Positions 1-8,770 of a DNA stretch of 64,000 nt are shown piece after piece. The DNA comes from Variovorax sp. PMC12 (GTDB lineage: Bacteria > Pseudomonadota > Gammaproteobacteria > Burkholderiales > Burkholderiaceae_C). The position numbers and the translations under genes are program-made. Each line of letters starts with the position of its first letter. Positions within the stretch are counted from its first letter, which is position 1. The DNA is taken from positions 372,001-436,000 of the forward strand of contig NZ_CP027773.1 of NCBI RefSeq assembly GCF_003019815.1. Reading direction: 5' to 3'. The notes under the pieces were generated by a model. The model was not told where the DNA came from. It did not search any database and saw only the letters and a program-made list of their open reading frames with translations.

Positions 1-351
1 CAGATCGGCACCGCCTACATGCTGACCCCCGAGGCGACCACCAGCGCGCTGCACCGCGCCGCGCTCAAGAGCGAAGCCGCGCGCCACACCGCGCTGACGA
101 ATCTCTTCACCGGCCGGCCCGCGCGCGGCATCGTGAACCGCGTGATGCGCGACCTGGGCCCCATCGGCGCGGCGGCGCCGGAGTTCCCGCTGGCCACCTC
201 GGGCATCGCGCCGCTGCGTGCCAAGGCCGAGGCAAAGGGCAGCGGCGATTTTTCTCCGCTGTGGTCGGGCCAGAACGCGACCGGCTGCCGCGAGGTGCCG
301 GCGGCCGAACTCACGCGCGAGCTGGCACGCGGCTTCCAGGCAATCCGATAA
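1..351 (+). CDS. Nitronate monooxygenase, C-terminal part (truncated by window edge)
   Basis: The reading frame is open from base 1 and ends at a TAA, leaving about 116 residues. The opening QIGTAYMLTPEA followed by an Ala-rich helix and LFTGRPARGI is characteristic of the C-terminal half of FMN-dependent nitronate monooxygenases (2-nitropropane dioxygenase family), which oxidise alkyl nitronates to carbonyl compounds and nitrite in the cytoplasm. The FMN-binding barrel core and catalytic His lie outside the window. The esterase gene follows 26 bases later on the same strand, so the two may be cotranscribed. Family call is by recognition of conserved wording only. Confidence 0.8.
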   Translation, partial: QIGTAYMLTPEATTSALHRAALKSEAARHTALTNLFTGRPARGIVNRVMRDLGPIGAAAPEFPLATSGIAPLRAKAEAKGSGDFSPLWSGQNATGCREVPAAELTRELARGFQAIR

Positions 352-377
352 GCACTGCTCTCACTGCTTCCACCCTC

Positions 378-1055
378 ATGACCCAACTTCACCTGCCCCT
401 CAAATTCCTCGAACACTCGGCCTGGCCGGGCACCGCCGAACCCTGGCTGCTGGTGCTGATGCACGGCGTCGGCAGCAACGAGCAGGACCTGTTCGGCCTC
501 GCGCGCATGATGCCGCCGCACTTTCATGTGCTGAGCCTGCGCGCGCCGTATGTGCTGTCGCCCGATGCCTATGCGTGGTTCGAGTTCCAGTTCCTGCCGA
601 ACGGCGAGCGCCTGATCAACGAAGAGCAGGAGCGCGAGAGCCGCTTCCTCGTCGGCGAGATGATCGCCTCCGCCGGCCAGCAGCTCGGCGTGCCGCCGGA
701 GCGGGTGATCGTCGGCGGCTTCAGCCAGGGCGGGATCATGGCGCTGTCGCTGCTGCTGACCAAGCCAGAGAGCGTGCGCGCCGCGATGGTGTGGCACAGC
801 CGGCTGCTGTCGCAGGTGGTGCCGCACGTGGCGCCCGCCGAGGCCTTCGAGGGCAAGGCGCTGTGGGTGAGCCACGGCAGCTCCGACAACGTGATTCCGC
901 CGAGCGCGGCGGAAGTGACGCGCGAACTGGCGCGCACATTGCCGCTGACGCTCTCGGGTGGCGACTTCCCGGGCGCGCACGAGATTCGGCCCGCCGAGCT
1001 GCAGGCCACGCTGGCGTGGCTGCAGGCGCTCAGCGCATCGCCAGACGCGCCATGA
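378..1055 (+). CDS. Alpha/beta-hydrolase, carboxylesterase/phospholipase family (YpfH-like)
   Basis: A 225-residue cytoplasmic serine hydrolase. The nucleophile elbow GGFSQGG places Ser at about residue 116; HGVGSNEQDL near residue 29 forms the oxyanion-hole strand; SHGSSDNVIP supplies the acid and GAHEI the catalytic His. The family hydrolyses short-chain carboxylic esters or lysophospholipids; the substrate here is unknown. The reading frame is open upstream to base 261, but ATG 378 gives the family-typical N terminus and avoids overlap with the preceding gene. Its 3' end overlaps the convergent TetR gene by 26 bases. Confidence 0.85.
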   Translation: MTQLHLPLKFLEHSAWPGTAEPWLLVLMHGVGSNEQDLFGLARMMPPHFHVLSLRAPYVLSPDAYAWFEFQFLPNGERLINEEQERESRFLVGEMIASAGQQLGVPPERVIVGGFSQGGIMALSLLLTKPESVRAAMVWHSRLLSQVVPHVAPAEAFEGKALWVSHGSSDNVIPPSAAEVTRELARTLPLTLSGGDFPGAHEIRPAELQATLAWLQALSASPDAP

Positions 1056-1653
1056 CCATCGCTTCCATCTCTGCGAGCCAGGCGCTGTTGTCGCCAGCCG
1101 CGTCGGGCTGCAACAGCAGCCGGTAGCGGCGCGCGCCCCAGCAGGCGGTCAGCAGGGCGTGGATGGTGGCGGGCGAGGGTTGCGGCTCCAGGTCCGTGCA
1201 GGTTGCGAAGGCCCGCAGCCAGCGCGCCGCGAGTTCGTCGTACACCCGGCGGTGGTGCTTGGGCTCGGCCACGCGGTGTTCGAGCATCAGCATTTCGTGG
1301 TCGAAGGCGGGCAACCCTTCGAGCCGGGTGTCGCAGGTGATGCGCACCAGGCGCTGCACCCGTTCGCGCCAGCCGATGTCTTCGGGCGCGATCACATCCG
1401 CATCGAGCCGCGCGAGCAGCGCCTCGATGCAGTGGCGCACATAGCCCGAGAGCAGGGCCTCCTTGTCGGGAAAGTAGTCGTACAGCGTGCCGACCGCGAT
1501 GCCGGTTTCGAGCGCCACCGCGCGCGTGGTCACGCCTTCCCAGCCGTGCGCGTTCCAAATCCGAACAAAGGCGTCGTAGATCGCCTGCACGGTGAACTTG
1601 CTGCGTGCCTGCGTGGGGCGTTTCAGGGGCTTGGAGCGGGGTGCGTCCGGCAT
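1030..1653 (-). CDS. TetR-family transcriptional regulator
   Basis: 207 residues. An N-terminal TetR helix-turn-helix spans about residues 41-60 (VTTRAVALETGIAVGTLYDY) followed by FPDKEAL, the usual end of the DNA-binding domain. The C-terminal ligand domain resembles TetR_C families with no recognised effector. ATG 1653 was chosen because the longer open frame to 1854 runs into the divergent gene. The gene is divergent from the DUF2855 gene with a 49-base shared promoter region, so that gene is its likely target. It could be a repressor responding to an aldehyde, ketone or xenobiotic, but nothing in the sequence says which. Confidence 0.88.
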   Translation of the reverse strand: MPDAPRSKPLKRPTQARSKFTVQAIYDAFVRIWNAHGWEGVTTRAVALETGIAVGTLYDYFPDKEALLSGYVRHCIEALLARLDADVIAPEDIGWRERVQRLVRITCDTRLEGLPAFDHEMLMLEHRVAEPKHHRRVYDELAARWLRAFATCTDLEPQPSPATIHALLTACWGARRYRLLLQPDAAGDNSAWLAEMEAMVMARLAMR

Positions 1654-1656
1654 CGA

Positions 1657-1672
1657 CGGGTTTCCGAACCCG
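1657..1672. promoter_or_regulatory. Inverted repeat, candidate TetR operator
   Basis: CGGGTT-N4-AACCCG, a perfect palindrome with 6-base arms, sits in the 49-base gap between the divergent TetR and DUF2855 genes, just 5' of the TetR start codon. A short palindrome here is what an autoregulatory TetR operator would look like. Assignment is inferred from position and symmetry. Confidence 0.4.
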
Positions 1673-1702
1673 CCGCGAAGCGGGCCGCCATACAGTTTGC
1701 GA

Positions 1703-2818
1703 ATGAACAACGCATTCACTTTAACCCGCCTCCAGACGCGCAAGAACGCCCTCGGCACCACCCGTGTCGTGACCACGCAGGACCCCGGCGCCTTGCAGCC
1801 CGGCGAGGTGCTGATGAAGATCGGCCGCTTCTCGCTGACCACCAACAACATCACCTACGCGGCCTTCGGCGACGCGGTCATGAAGTACTGGCATTTCTTT
1901 CCGACCGGCGACGCCGACTGGGGCCACATGCCGGCCTGGGGCTTCGCCGATGTGGCGGCCTCGAACGTGGAGGGCGTGGCGGTGGGCGAGCGCTTCTACG
2001 GCTACTTCCCGATCGCGAGCCACATGCGCATGCAGCCGGTGCGCGTGACGCCGCGCGGCTTCTACGACGGCGCCTCGCACCGCAGCGAACTGGTGTCGGC
2101 CTACAACCAGTACATGCGCTGCAGCAACGACGCGGGCTACGTCGCCGCGCTGGAGGACTACCAGATGCTGGTGCGTCCGCTGTTTATCACGTCGTTCATG
2201 CTGGCCGACTTCCTGGAGGACAACGGCTTCTTCGGCGCGAAGCAGGTGGTGGTGTCGAGCGCGTCGAGCAAGACCGCGTTCGGCACGGCCTTCTGCCTGG
2301 GCAGGCGCGAAGGGCTCGAGCTGATTGCCGCCACGTCCAACGGCAATCGCGCCTTCGTGGAGGGCCTGGGCTGCTACGACCGCACGCTGGCCTATGAAGA
2401 GATCGCCGCGCTGCCCGCCGACGTGCCCACGCTGTATGTCGACTTCTCCGGCAACGACGAACTGCGCGCGACCGTGCACCACCACTTCAGCGAATCGCTG
2501 GTCTACGACTGCTACGCGGGGTCCGCGCAGAAGACAGAGTTCCTCGGCGACGCCACGATGCTGCCCGGCCCCGCGCCGCAGCTCTACTTTGCGCCGGTGC
2601 AGATCCGCAAGCGCAATGCCGACTGGGGCCCGCAGGAGGTCAACCGCCGTTTCAACGAGGCGCAGGGCCGCTTCATCGCCGAGATCAGCCGGCCCGGCAA
2701 CCGCTGGATGGCGCTGGCGCAGGGCGAAGGCTTCGCGCATGCGCAGGCGGTGATCGCCGACCTGCACGCCGGCAAGGTCGACCCGCGGCAGGCGCATGTG
2801 GTGCGGCTCGCAGGCTGA
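1703..2818 (+). CDS. DUF2855 family protein
   Basis: 371 residues, close to the normal length for DUF2855. The fold resembles a medium-chain dehydrogenase/reductase: an N-terminal GroES-like part (GEVLMKIGRFSLTTNNITYAAFGD) and a Rossmann-like part (VVVSSASSKTAFGTAFCL). The usual zinc ligands and the GxGxxG nucleotide motif are not evident. ATG 1703 is preferred over the upstream open frame because it yields the family start NNAFTLTR. Function is not established; the context (TetR divergent) suggests an inducible reductase-like role. Confidence 0.8.
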   Translation: MNNAFTLTRLQTRKNALGTTRVVTTQDPGALQPGEVLMKIGRFSLTTNNITYAAFGDAVMKYWHFFPTGDADWGHMPAWGFADVAASNVEGVAVGERFYGYFPIASHMRMQPVRVTPRGFYDGASHRSELVSAYNQYMRCSNDAGYVAALEDYQMLVRPLFITSFMLADFLEDNGFFGAKQVVVSSASSKTAFGTAFCLGRREGLELIAATSNGNRAFVEGLGCYDRTLAYEEIAALPADVPTLYVDFSGNDELRATVHHHFSESLVYDCYAGSAQKTEFLGDATMLPGPAPQLYFAPVQIRKRNADWGPQEVNRRFNEAQGRFIAEISRPGNRWMALAQGEGFAHAQAVIADLHAGKVDPRQAHVVRLAG

Positions 2819-2953
2819 CTGAACTTCCGCCGGGCCGGCACGTCACAGGGCGTTACGACGACGGGGAGCGATGCGGACGCTGCGGTGCCCTTATTGGTGC
2901 ACCATAGCCTTCGTCTCCCTGTGCCTTCCACGCCAGCCAAAGGAAACCGACCC

Positions 2954-3865
2954 ATGCCCGAAAGCGATATCCGCGACACGCGCGACGCACCCGAATTCCG
3001 CCCCCGCCGCGAGACGCCCGTTGGCACGATCATCGTCATCGTGCTGGTGCTGCTGGCCGCCGCCTTCTTCGGCTGGCGCTGGTACCAGCAACAGCAAAAG
3101 CCGCCGGAGCCCGCGCCCGTGGCCGCCGCGCCGGCCGACGCACCGCCGCCGCCACCGCCCGCAAAGGCCGAGCCCACCGGCCCGCAGAACCCGGTCGATG
3201 CGCTCGCGCCGCCCGACGCCGCGCTGCCCAAGCTCGCCGATTCCGATTCGCGCGTGATGAAGGCGCTGGCCGAACTGCTGGGCGCCAAGAACGCCGAAGC
3301 CTTCCTGCGTTCCGACGGCATCGTGCGGCGCTTCGTGGCCACGGTGGACAACCTGGCGCGCGAGCAGGCGCCCGCCAGCGCATGGCCGGTGCAGCCCACG
3401 GGCCAGCGCTTCATCACCGAAGGGCAGGGCGAGGCGCAGACCATTTCCGCCAACAACGCGGCGCGCTACAACGGCTTCGTGATGCTGGTGCAGTCGGTCG
3501 ATCCGGCCAAGGCCGCGGCGGTGTACGCCAGGCTCTATCCGCTGTTCCAGCAGGCCTATGAAGAGCTGGGCTACCCGGGGCGCTACTTCAACGACCGGCT
3601 CATCGCGGTGATCGACAACCTGCTGCAGGCGCCCGAGCCCAAGGGCCCGGTGCAGGTGCGGCTGGTCGAGGTGAAGGGCGACGTGCCTTCGCAGCGCCCG
3701 TGGGTGCGCTACGAGTATGTCGACCAGGCGCTGGAGAAGGCGAGCGCCGGCCAGAAGATCATGGTGCGCATGGGCCCGGAGAACGAGCGCAAGATGAAGG
3801 CCAGCCTGCGCGCGCTGCGCCAGCAGATCGCGACGGCCGACCTCGCGAAGAAGAAGTCGCAGTAG
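2954..3865 (+). CDS. DUF3014 domain protein, single-pass membrane
   Basis: 303 residues. A single transmembrane helix at about residues 25-43 (VGTIIVIVLVLLAAAFFGW) follows a short charged cytoplasmic N terminus. A Pro/Ala-rich linker (residues 50-85) then leads to the DUF3014 domain, which includes the motif GYPGRYFNDRLIAVIDNLL. The bulk is therefore predicted periplasmic. Family members have no assigned function. ATG 2954 places the membrane anchor near the N terminus as in the family; the in-frame upstream extension to 2885 is unlikely. Convergent with gcvP. Confidence 0.82.
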   Translation: MPESDIRDTRDAPEFRPRRETPVGTIIVIVLVLLAAAFFGWRWYQQQQKPPEPAPVAAAPADAPPPPPPAKAEPTGPQNPVDALAPPDAALPKLADSDSRVMKALAELLGAKNAEAFLRSDGIVRRFVATVDNLAREQAPASAWPVQPTGQRFITEGQGEAQTISANNAARYNGFVMLVQSVDPAKAAAVYARLYPLFQQAYEELGYPGRYFNDRLIAVIDNLLQAPEPKGPVQVRLVEVKGDVPSQRPWVRYEYVDQALEKASAGQKIMVRMGPENERKMKASLRALRQQIATADLAKKKSQ

Positions 3866-3882
3866 CCCAGGCCGGCCTGGGC
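3865..3882. terminator. Perfect palindrome between convergent genes, probable bidirectional terminator stem
   Basis: An 18-base perfect palindrome (GCCCAGGCC/GGCCTGGGC) begins at the last base of the DUF3014 stop codon and lies 8 bases from the gcvP stop codon. There is no T-run, so intrinsic termination is uncertain. The position between convergent genes is the main argument. Confidence 0.45.
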
Positions 3883-3890
3883 ACCTGGAC

Positions 3891-6800
3891 TCAGGCCTCT
3901 TCGGTTTCCTGGTAGTCGCCCACGGGCACGCAGCTGCAGAACAGGTTGCGGTCGCCGTAGACGTTGTCGACGCGGCCGATCGGCGGCCAGTACTTGGCGT
4001 TCTTGAGCGTGGCCAGCGGGAACGCGCCGAGTTCGCGCGAGTACGGGTGGCTCCACTCGGTGCCCAGCAGGCTCGCGGCGGTGTGCGGCGCGTGCTTGAG
4101 CGGGTTGTCCTCCTTCGGCCAGACGCCTTCCTCGATGCGGCGGATTTCGCCGCGGATGGCGATCATCGCGTCGATGAAGCGGTCGAGCTCGGCCAGCGGC
4201 TCGCTCTCGGTGGGCTCCACCATCAGCGTGCCGGGCACGGGGAAGCTCAGCGTGGGCGCGTGGAAGCCGTAGTCGATCAGGCGCTTGGCCACGTCCTCGG
4301 CGGTCACGCCGCTGGTGTCCTTGAGCGGGCGCAGGTCGAGGATGCACTCGTGCGCTACGTGGCCATTGGGGCTGGCGTACAGCGTGGGGTAGTGGTCCTT
4401 CAGGCGCGCGCTGATGTAGTTGGCGCTCAGGATGGCCGTCTCGGTCGCGGCCTGCAGGCCCTTGGCGCCCATCATGCGGCAGTACATCCAGCTGATCGGC
4501 AGCACGGCCGCGTTGCCCAGTGGCGCTGCTGACACGGCACCCACGCCGTGCGACGGCACGCCGGCCGTCACATGGCCCGGCAGGTACGGCACCAGGTCTT
4601 CGACCACGCAGACCGGGCCCACGCCCGGGCCGCCGCCGCCATGCGGAATGCAGAAAGTCTTGTGCAGGTTCAGGTGGCTCACGTCGCCGCCGAACTCGCC
4701 CGGCGCAGCCACGCCGACCAGCGCGTTCATGTTGGCGCCGTCCAAGTACACCCGGCCGCCGTGCGCATGCACCAGCTCGCAGAGTTCCTTCACGCGGGTT
4801 TCGAACACGCCGTGCGTGCTGGGGTAGGTGATCATCACCGCGGCCAGGTTGGCGCTGTGTTTCTCGCAGGCGCGCTTCAGGTCGTCCATGTCGACGTTGC
4901 CCTGCGCGTCGCAGGCCGTCACCACCACCTGCAGGCCCACCATCTGTGCGCTCGCGGGGTTGGTGCCGTGCGCGGACGACGGAATCAGGCAGATGTTGCG
5001 ATGCCCCTGGCCCTTGGCTTCATGGAAGGACTTGATGGCCAGCAGGCCCGCGTATTCGCCCTGCGAGCCCGCGTTGGGCTGCAGGCTGATGCCCGCGTAG
5101 CCGGTGGCCTCGCACAGCCAGGCGCGCAGCTGCGCATCGAGCTGGGCATAGCCGAGCTGCTGGTCGGCCGGCGCGAAGGGATGGATGTTGGCGAACTCGG
5201 GCCAGGTGATGGGGATCATCTCGCTGGTCGCGTTGAGCTTCATGGTGCAGCTGCCCAGCGGGATCATGCTGCGGTCGAGCGCCAGGTCCTTGTCCGACAG
5301 GCTGCGGATGTAGCGCAGCATGGCGGTCTCGCTCTTGTGGGTGTTGAACACCGGGTGTGTGAGGAAGGCGCTGGCGCGGCGCAGGTCTTCGGGGATCAGC
5401 GGCGTGGTGTTCGCGGCCAGGTCGTCGAAGCGCGGCAGCTGCTTGCCGGCGGGCGCGAACAGGGCCCACAGCGTCTCGACGTCGGCACGCGTGGTGGTCT
5501 CGTCGAGCGAGATGCCCAGGTGCTGCTGCAGGCGCTGGCGCAGGTTGACGCCGGCGGCTTGGGCGCGCTCGATGACGGCCTGCGTGTCGTCGCCGGTGCG
5601 GATGGTCAGCGAATCGAAGGCGGTGGTGTTGACCGGCTCGCGGCCCATCTGCGACAGGCCCGCCGACAGGATGGCGGTGAGCGCCGCCACGCGCTGCGCG
5701 ATGCGCGTGAGGCCGTCGGGCCCGTGGTACACGGCATACATGCTGGCCACCACGGCCGGCAGCACCTGCGCGGTGCAGATGTTGGAGGTGGCCTTTTCCC
5801 GGCGGATGTGCTGCTCGCGCGTCTGCAGCGCGAGGCGGTAGGCGGGCTGGCCGTGCGTGTCGACGCTCACGCCCACCAGGCGGCCCGGCAGCGAGCGCTT
5901 GAACTCGTCGCGGCAGGCCAGGTAGGCGGCGTGCGGGCCGCCGTTGCACAGCGGCATGCCGAAGCGCTGCGTGGTGCCGCAGACGATGTCGGCGTCGAAC
6001 TCGCCCGGCGCGACCAGCAGCGTCAGCGCCAGCAGGTCGGCCGCCACGATGAAGGCGGCATCGCACTGGTGCGCATGGCCCGCGAGCGGGCGCAGGTCGT
6101 GCACGTGGCCGGTGGTGGCCGGGTACTGCGCGAGCACGCCGAAGAATGCGCCGCTCACCATCAGGTGCGGCAGCGTTTCCGACACCGTGCTCACCTTCAC
6201 CTCGATGCCCAGCGGCGCGGCGCGCGTCTTGATGACTTCGATGGTCTGCGGATGGCAGTCGCCCGACACCAGGAACACGTTGCTCTTGGCTTTCACGCTG
6301 CGCTTGGCGAGCGTCATGGCTTCGGCGGCGGCCGTGGCTTCGTCGAGCATCGACGCGTTGGCGATGGCCATGCCCGTGAGGTCGCACACCATCGTCTGGA
6401 AATTGAGCAGGGCTTCCATGCGGCCCTGCGAGATCTCTGCCTGGTAGGGCGTGTAGGCGGTGTACCAGGCGGGGTTCTCGAGGACGTTGCGCAGGATGAC
6501 GCCCGGCGTGTGCGTGCCGTAGTAGCCCTGGCCGATGAAGTTCCTGAACACCTTGTTCTTCGACGCCATCGCCTTCAGCTCGGCCAGCGCGTCGGCTTCG
6601 GTCACGGGGGCCGGCAGCCGCATCGGCCGCGCCCGGCGGATGGCCGCGGGCACGATGCCGTCGATGAGCTCCGAGCGCGTTTCCGAGCCGATCACCGGCA
6701 GCATGCGCGCCTCGTCCGCCGCATCGATGCCGATGTGGCGGGCGAGAAATTCTTCGGCATTCTCTAGTTCTTGCAAAGAGGGAAGGGCGGGAATCGGCAT
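3891..6800 (-). CDS. gcvP: Glycine dehydrogenase (decarboxylating), P protein
   Basis: 969 residues, full length for the fused homodimeric P protein of proteobacteria. It decarboxylates glycine with PLP and passes the aminomethyl group to lipoyl-GcvH. Visible landmarks are FIGQGYYGTHTP near residue 90, TPYQAEISQGRMEALLNFQTM, and the PLP-lysine region HLNLHKTFCIPHGGGGPG in the C-terminal half. It is the third gene of gcvT-gcvH-gcvP, 48 bases after gcvH, and is presumably controlled by the glycine riboswitch at 8512-8718. Confidence 0.98.
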   Translation of the reverse strand: MPIPALPSLQELENAEEFLARHIGIDAADEARMLPVIGSETRSELIDGIVPAAIRRARPMRLPAPVTEADALAELKAMASKNKVFRNFIGQGYYGTHTPGVILRNVLENPAWYTAYTPYQAEISQGRMEALLNFQTMVCDLTGMAIANASMLDEATAAAEAMTLAKRSVKAKSNVFLVSGDCHPQTIEVIKTRAAPLGIEVKVSTVSETLPHLMVSGAFFGVLAQYPATTGHVHDLRPLAGHAHQCDAAFIVAADLLALTLLVAPGEFDADIVCGTTQRFGMPLCNGGPHAAYLACRDEFKRSLPGRLVGVSVDTHGQPAYRLALQTREQHIRREKATSNICTAQVLPAVVASMYAVYHGPDGLTRIAQRVAALTAILSAGLSQMGREPVNTTAFDSLTIRTGDDTQAVIERAQAAGVNLRQRLQQHLGISLDETTTRADVETLWALFAPAGKQLPRFDDLAANTTPLIPEDLRRASAFLTHPVFNTHKSETAMLRYIRSLSDKDLALDRSMIPLGSCTMKLNATSEMIPITWPEFANIHPFAPADQQLGYAQLDAQLRAWLCEATGYAGISLQPNAGSQGEYAGLLAIKSFHEAKGQGHRNICLIPSSAHGTNPASAQMVGLQVVVTACDAQGNVDMDDLKRACEKHSANLAAVMITYPSTHGVFETRVKELCELVHAHGGRVYLDGANMNALVGVAAPGEFGGDVSHLNLHKTFCIPHGGGGPGVGPVCVVEDLVPYLPGHVTAGVPSHGVGAVSAAPLGNAAVLPISWMYCRMMGAKGLQAATETAILSANYISARLKDHYPTLYASPNGHVAHECILDLRPLKDTSGVTAEDVAKRLIDYGFHAPTLSFPVPGTLMVEPTESEPLAELDRFIDAMIAIRGEIRRIEEGVWPKEDNPLKHAPHTAASLLGTEWSHPYSRELGAFPLATLKNAKYWPPIGRVDNVYGDRNLFCSCVPVGDYQETEEA

Positions 6801-6848
6801 GGCGGTGGGGGCTCGGGAAGAAGGGGGCTCGGAAGAAAAATCAGGCGA

Positions 6849-7220
6849 TCAGGACTCGGCCGCGAACTTGTCGTAGCTGGCGGCGTCCAGCAGGGCGTCG
6901 AGCTGCGCGGGCTCGCTCAGCTTGACCTTGAAGAACCAGCCGGCGGCCAGCGGGTCGCTGTTGGCCAGCGACGGGTCTGCGCGCAGGGCTTCGTTCACTT
7001 CGGTGATCTCGCCCGACACGGGCATGAAAACGTCGGCTGCCGCCTTGACCGACTCGACGACGCCGGCAACTTCGCCCTGCGCGAAGGTCTTGCCGACTTC
7101 GGGCAGGTCGACGAACACCACGTCGCCCAGCGCGTCCTGCGCGTGCAAGGTGATGCCGACGGTGGCTGCGTCGCCTTCGGCCGACACCCATTCGTGGTCC
7201 TTGGTGTACTTGATGCTCAT
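6849..7220 (-). CDS. gcvH: Glycine cleavage system H protein
   Basis: 123 residues, normal size. The lipoylation site is Lys59 in GVVESVKAAADV, and the N terminus KYTKDHEW is the classic H-protein start. The lipoyl arm carries the aminomethyl group from GcvP to GcvT. It sits between gcvT (63 bases upstream) and gcvP in the same operon. ATG 7220 is preceded by an AGGAG-like ribosome binding site. Confidence 0.98.
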   Translation of the reverse strand: MSIKYTKDHEWVSAEGDAATVGITLHAQDALGDVVFVDLPEVGKTFAQGEVAGVVESVKAAADVFMPVSGEITEVNEALRADPSLANSDPLAAGWFFKVKLSEPAQLDALLDAASYDKFAAES

Positions 7221-7283
7221 GATGAGAAAACTCCTCGTGGAAAAAATGAATCGGGGTGCAGAGCCTAGCCGGGTCTGCCGCGT

Positions 7284-8456
7284 TCAGCCGCGGTAATAGC
7301 GGGTCGGCACGAAAGGCATGGTCGAGACTTCCATCGGCACCGGCTTGCCGCGCACGATGGCCTGCACGCGGGTGCCGGGCTCTGCGAAGGCGGTGGCCAC
7401 GTAGCCCATGGCGATGCAGCGGTCGGCCGTGGGGCCGAGCAGGCCGCTGGTGACGATGCCGATGTCCTGGCCTTCGAATGACTGCAGCACCGTGCCGTCG
7501 CGCACCGGAATGCGCTCCAGCGCCACGAGGCCCACGCGCTTGCGCTTCAGCGTGTCGTGGTCGGTGTGGCCGGCGGTGCCCGCCGTGGCGGCCGCAAGCT
7601 GCGCGAGGATCTTCGCGGCGCCGGGGAAGCCGCCTTCGCGCGCGCCGCCCGCGCGGCGCACCTTCTGCATCGCCCAGTTGAGCGAAGCCTCGACCGGCGT
7701 GGTGGTGGTGTCGATGTCGTTGCCGTACAGGCACAGGCCGGCTTCGAGCCGCAGCGAATTGCGCGCGCCCAGGCCGATGGGCTTGACCTCGGGCTGGGCC
7801 AGCAGCAGGCGGGCCAGCGGCTCGGCATCCTTGGCGGCCACCGAGATCTCGAAGCCGTCTTCGCCGGTGTAGCCGCTGCGGGTGACGAAGGCGGGAATGC
7901 CGCCGATCTGCACCGCGCCGCCCGTCATGAACACGAAGCGCTCGATGCCGGGCGACAACCGCGCCAGCGTGGCCGCGGCCTTGGGGCCCTGCAGCGCGAG
8001 CAGGGCGTGGTCGGGCAAGGGCTGCACTTCGCAGCGGGAGCCGATCTTCTGCTGGATGTGGGCGATGTCGGCCACCTTGCAGGCGCCGTTGACGATCACG
8101 AAAAGCGAGCCGTGGCCTTCGTTGAAGAACATCAGGTCGTCGAGGATGCCGCCCTCGTCGTTCAGCAGCAGGCCGTAGCGCTGCTTGCCGGCGGGCAGGT
8201 CGATCACGTCGACGGGCATCAGGGTTTCGAAGGCGGCCGCGGCGTCGGGGCCGACGAGGCGAAGCTGGCCCATGTGGGAGATGTCGAACAGGCCGGCCGC
8301 ATCGCGCGTGTGCTTGTGTTCGGCCATGAGGCCGGCGGGGTACTGCACCGGCATGGAATAGCCGGCGAAGGGCACCATGCGGGCGCCGAGCTCCACGTGA
8401 AGGTCGTGCAGCGGCGTCTTGAGAAGTTCGGTAGCGGGTGCGGAGGAAGCGGCCAC
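7284..8456 (-). CDS. gcvT: Glycine cleavage system T protein, aminomethyltransferase
   Basis: Transfers the methylene group from GcvH to tetrahydrofolate and releases ammonia. Recognised from KTPLHDLHVELGARMVPFAGYSMPVQY and the glycine-rich SGYTGEDGFEI. No ATG fits the N terminus. GTG 8456 is chosen because it gives 390 residues, follows TTGGAG with a 6-base spacer, and leaves the riboswitch untranslated; the open frame otherwise runs through the riboswitch. First gene of the gcvTHP operon. Confidence 0.96.
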   Translation of the reverse strand: MAASSAPATELLKTPLHDLHVELGARMVPFAGYSMPVQYPAGLMAEHKHTRDAAGLFDISHMGQLRLVGPDAAAAFETLMPVDVIDLPAGKQRYGLLLNDEGGILDDLMFFNEGHGSLFVIVNGACKVADIAHIQQKIGSRCEVQPLPDHALLALQGPKAAATLARLSPGIERFVFMTGGAVQIGGIPAFVTRSGYTGEDGFEISVAAKDAEPLARLLLAQPEVKPIGLGARNSLRLEAGLCLYGNDIDTTTTPVEASLNWAMQKVRRAGGAREGGFPGAAKILAQLAAATAGTAGHTDHDTLKRKRVGLVALERIPVRDGTVLQSFEGQDIGIVTSGLLGPTADRCIAMGYVATAFAEPGTRVQAIVRGKPVPMEVSTMPFVPTRYYRG

Positions 8457-8511
8457 GGGGCACTCCAAAGGGGCAGACAAAATCCATGACGCAAGCCATG
8501 GGCCACCCCTG

Positions 8512-8718
8512 CTGTCCGCTTTACCTGAGAGATTCGCCCCACGATCGGGGTTTGCTCCTTCGGTGGGCCGCTGCGCCGTTTGCGGTACGGCGGCCTCTCT
8601 CCAGCAAGGAAACGCCGGTGTTCGCCGGCGCCTTGTCAGTCCTTTTGCCTGAGCGTTCGGGAAACCCCTGCGCCTTCGGCGGCCCCGGCTGGCGGGGCTC
8701 TCTCCTGACCTTCGAGAG
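8512..8718 (-). promoter_or_regulatory. Tandem glycine riboswitch upstream of gcvT
   Basis: On the minus strand two glycine aptamers lie head to tail. Aptamer 1 (about 8718-8627) contains GGAGAGAG, CCGCCGAAGG and AACGCTCAGGCAAAAGGAC. Aptamer 2 (about 8610-8512) contains CTGGAGAGAG, CACCGAAGGAGCAAACCC and AATCTCTCAGGTAAAG. These are the conserved glycine aptamer core strings. Tandem glycine riboswitches before gcv genes normally act as ON switches for glycine breakdown. The element fills most of the 314-base gap between gcvT and the next gene; the remaining 50 bases (8719-8770) hold nothing I can identify. Confidence 0.95.
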
Positions 8719-8770
8719 TGTAGTTGATCGGCTAGGGCGTGTTCCAAGGACTATCGGCCGGCCGCTCTGG

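Noticed and set aside
3865..3882. Operator or recombination site reading of the 18-base palindrome
   Set aside because: It lies between the stop codons of convergent genes, where a terminator stem is the simpler reading.
4548..6767. 739-residue open frame on the plus strand opposite gcvP
   Set aside because: Antisense shadow of a highly conserved gene; composition is Arg/His/Val-rich with no domain pattern. Similar long shadows oppose most genes in this GC-rich window.
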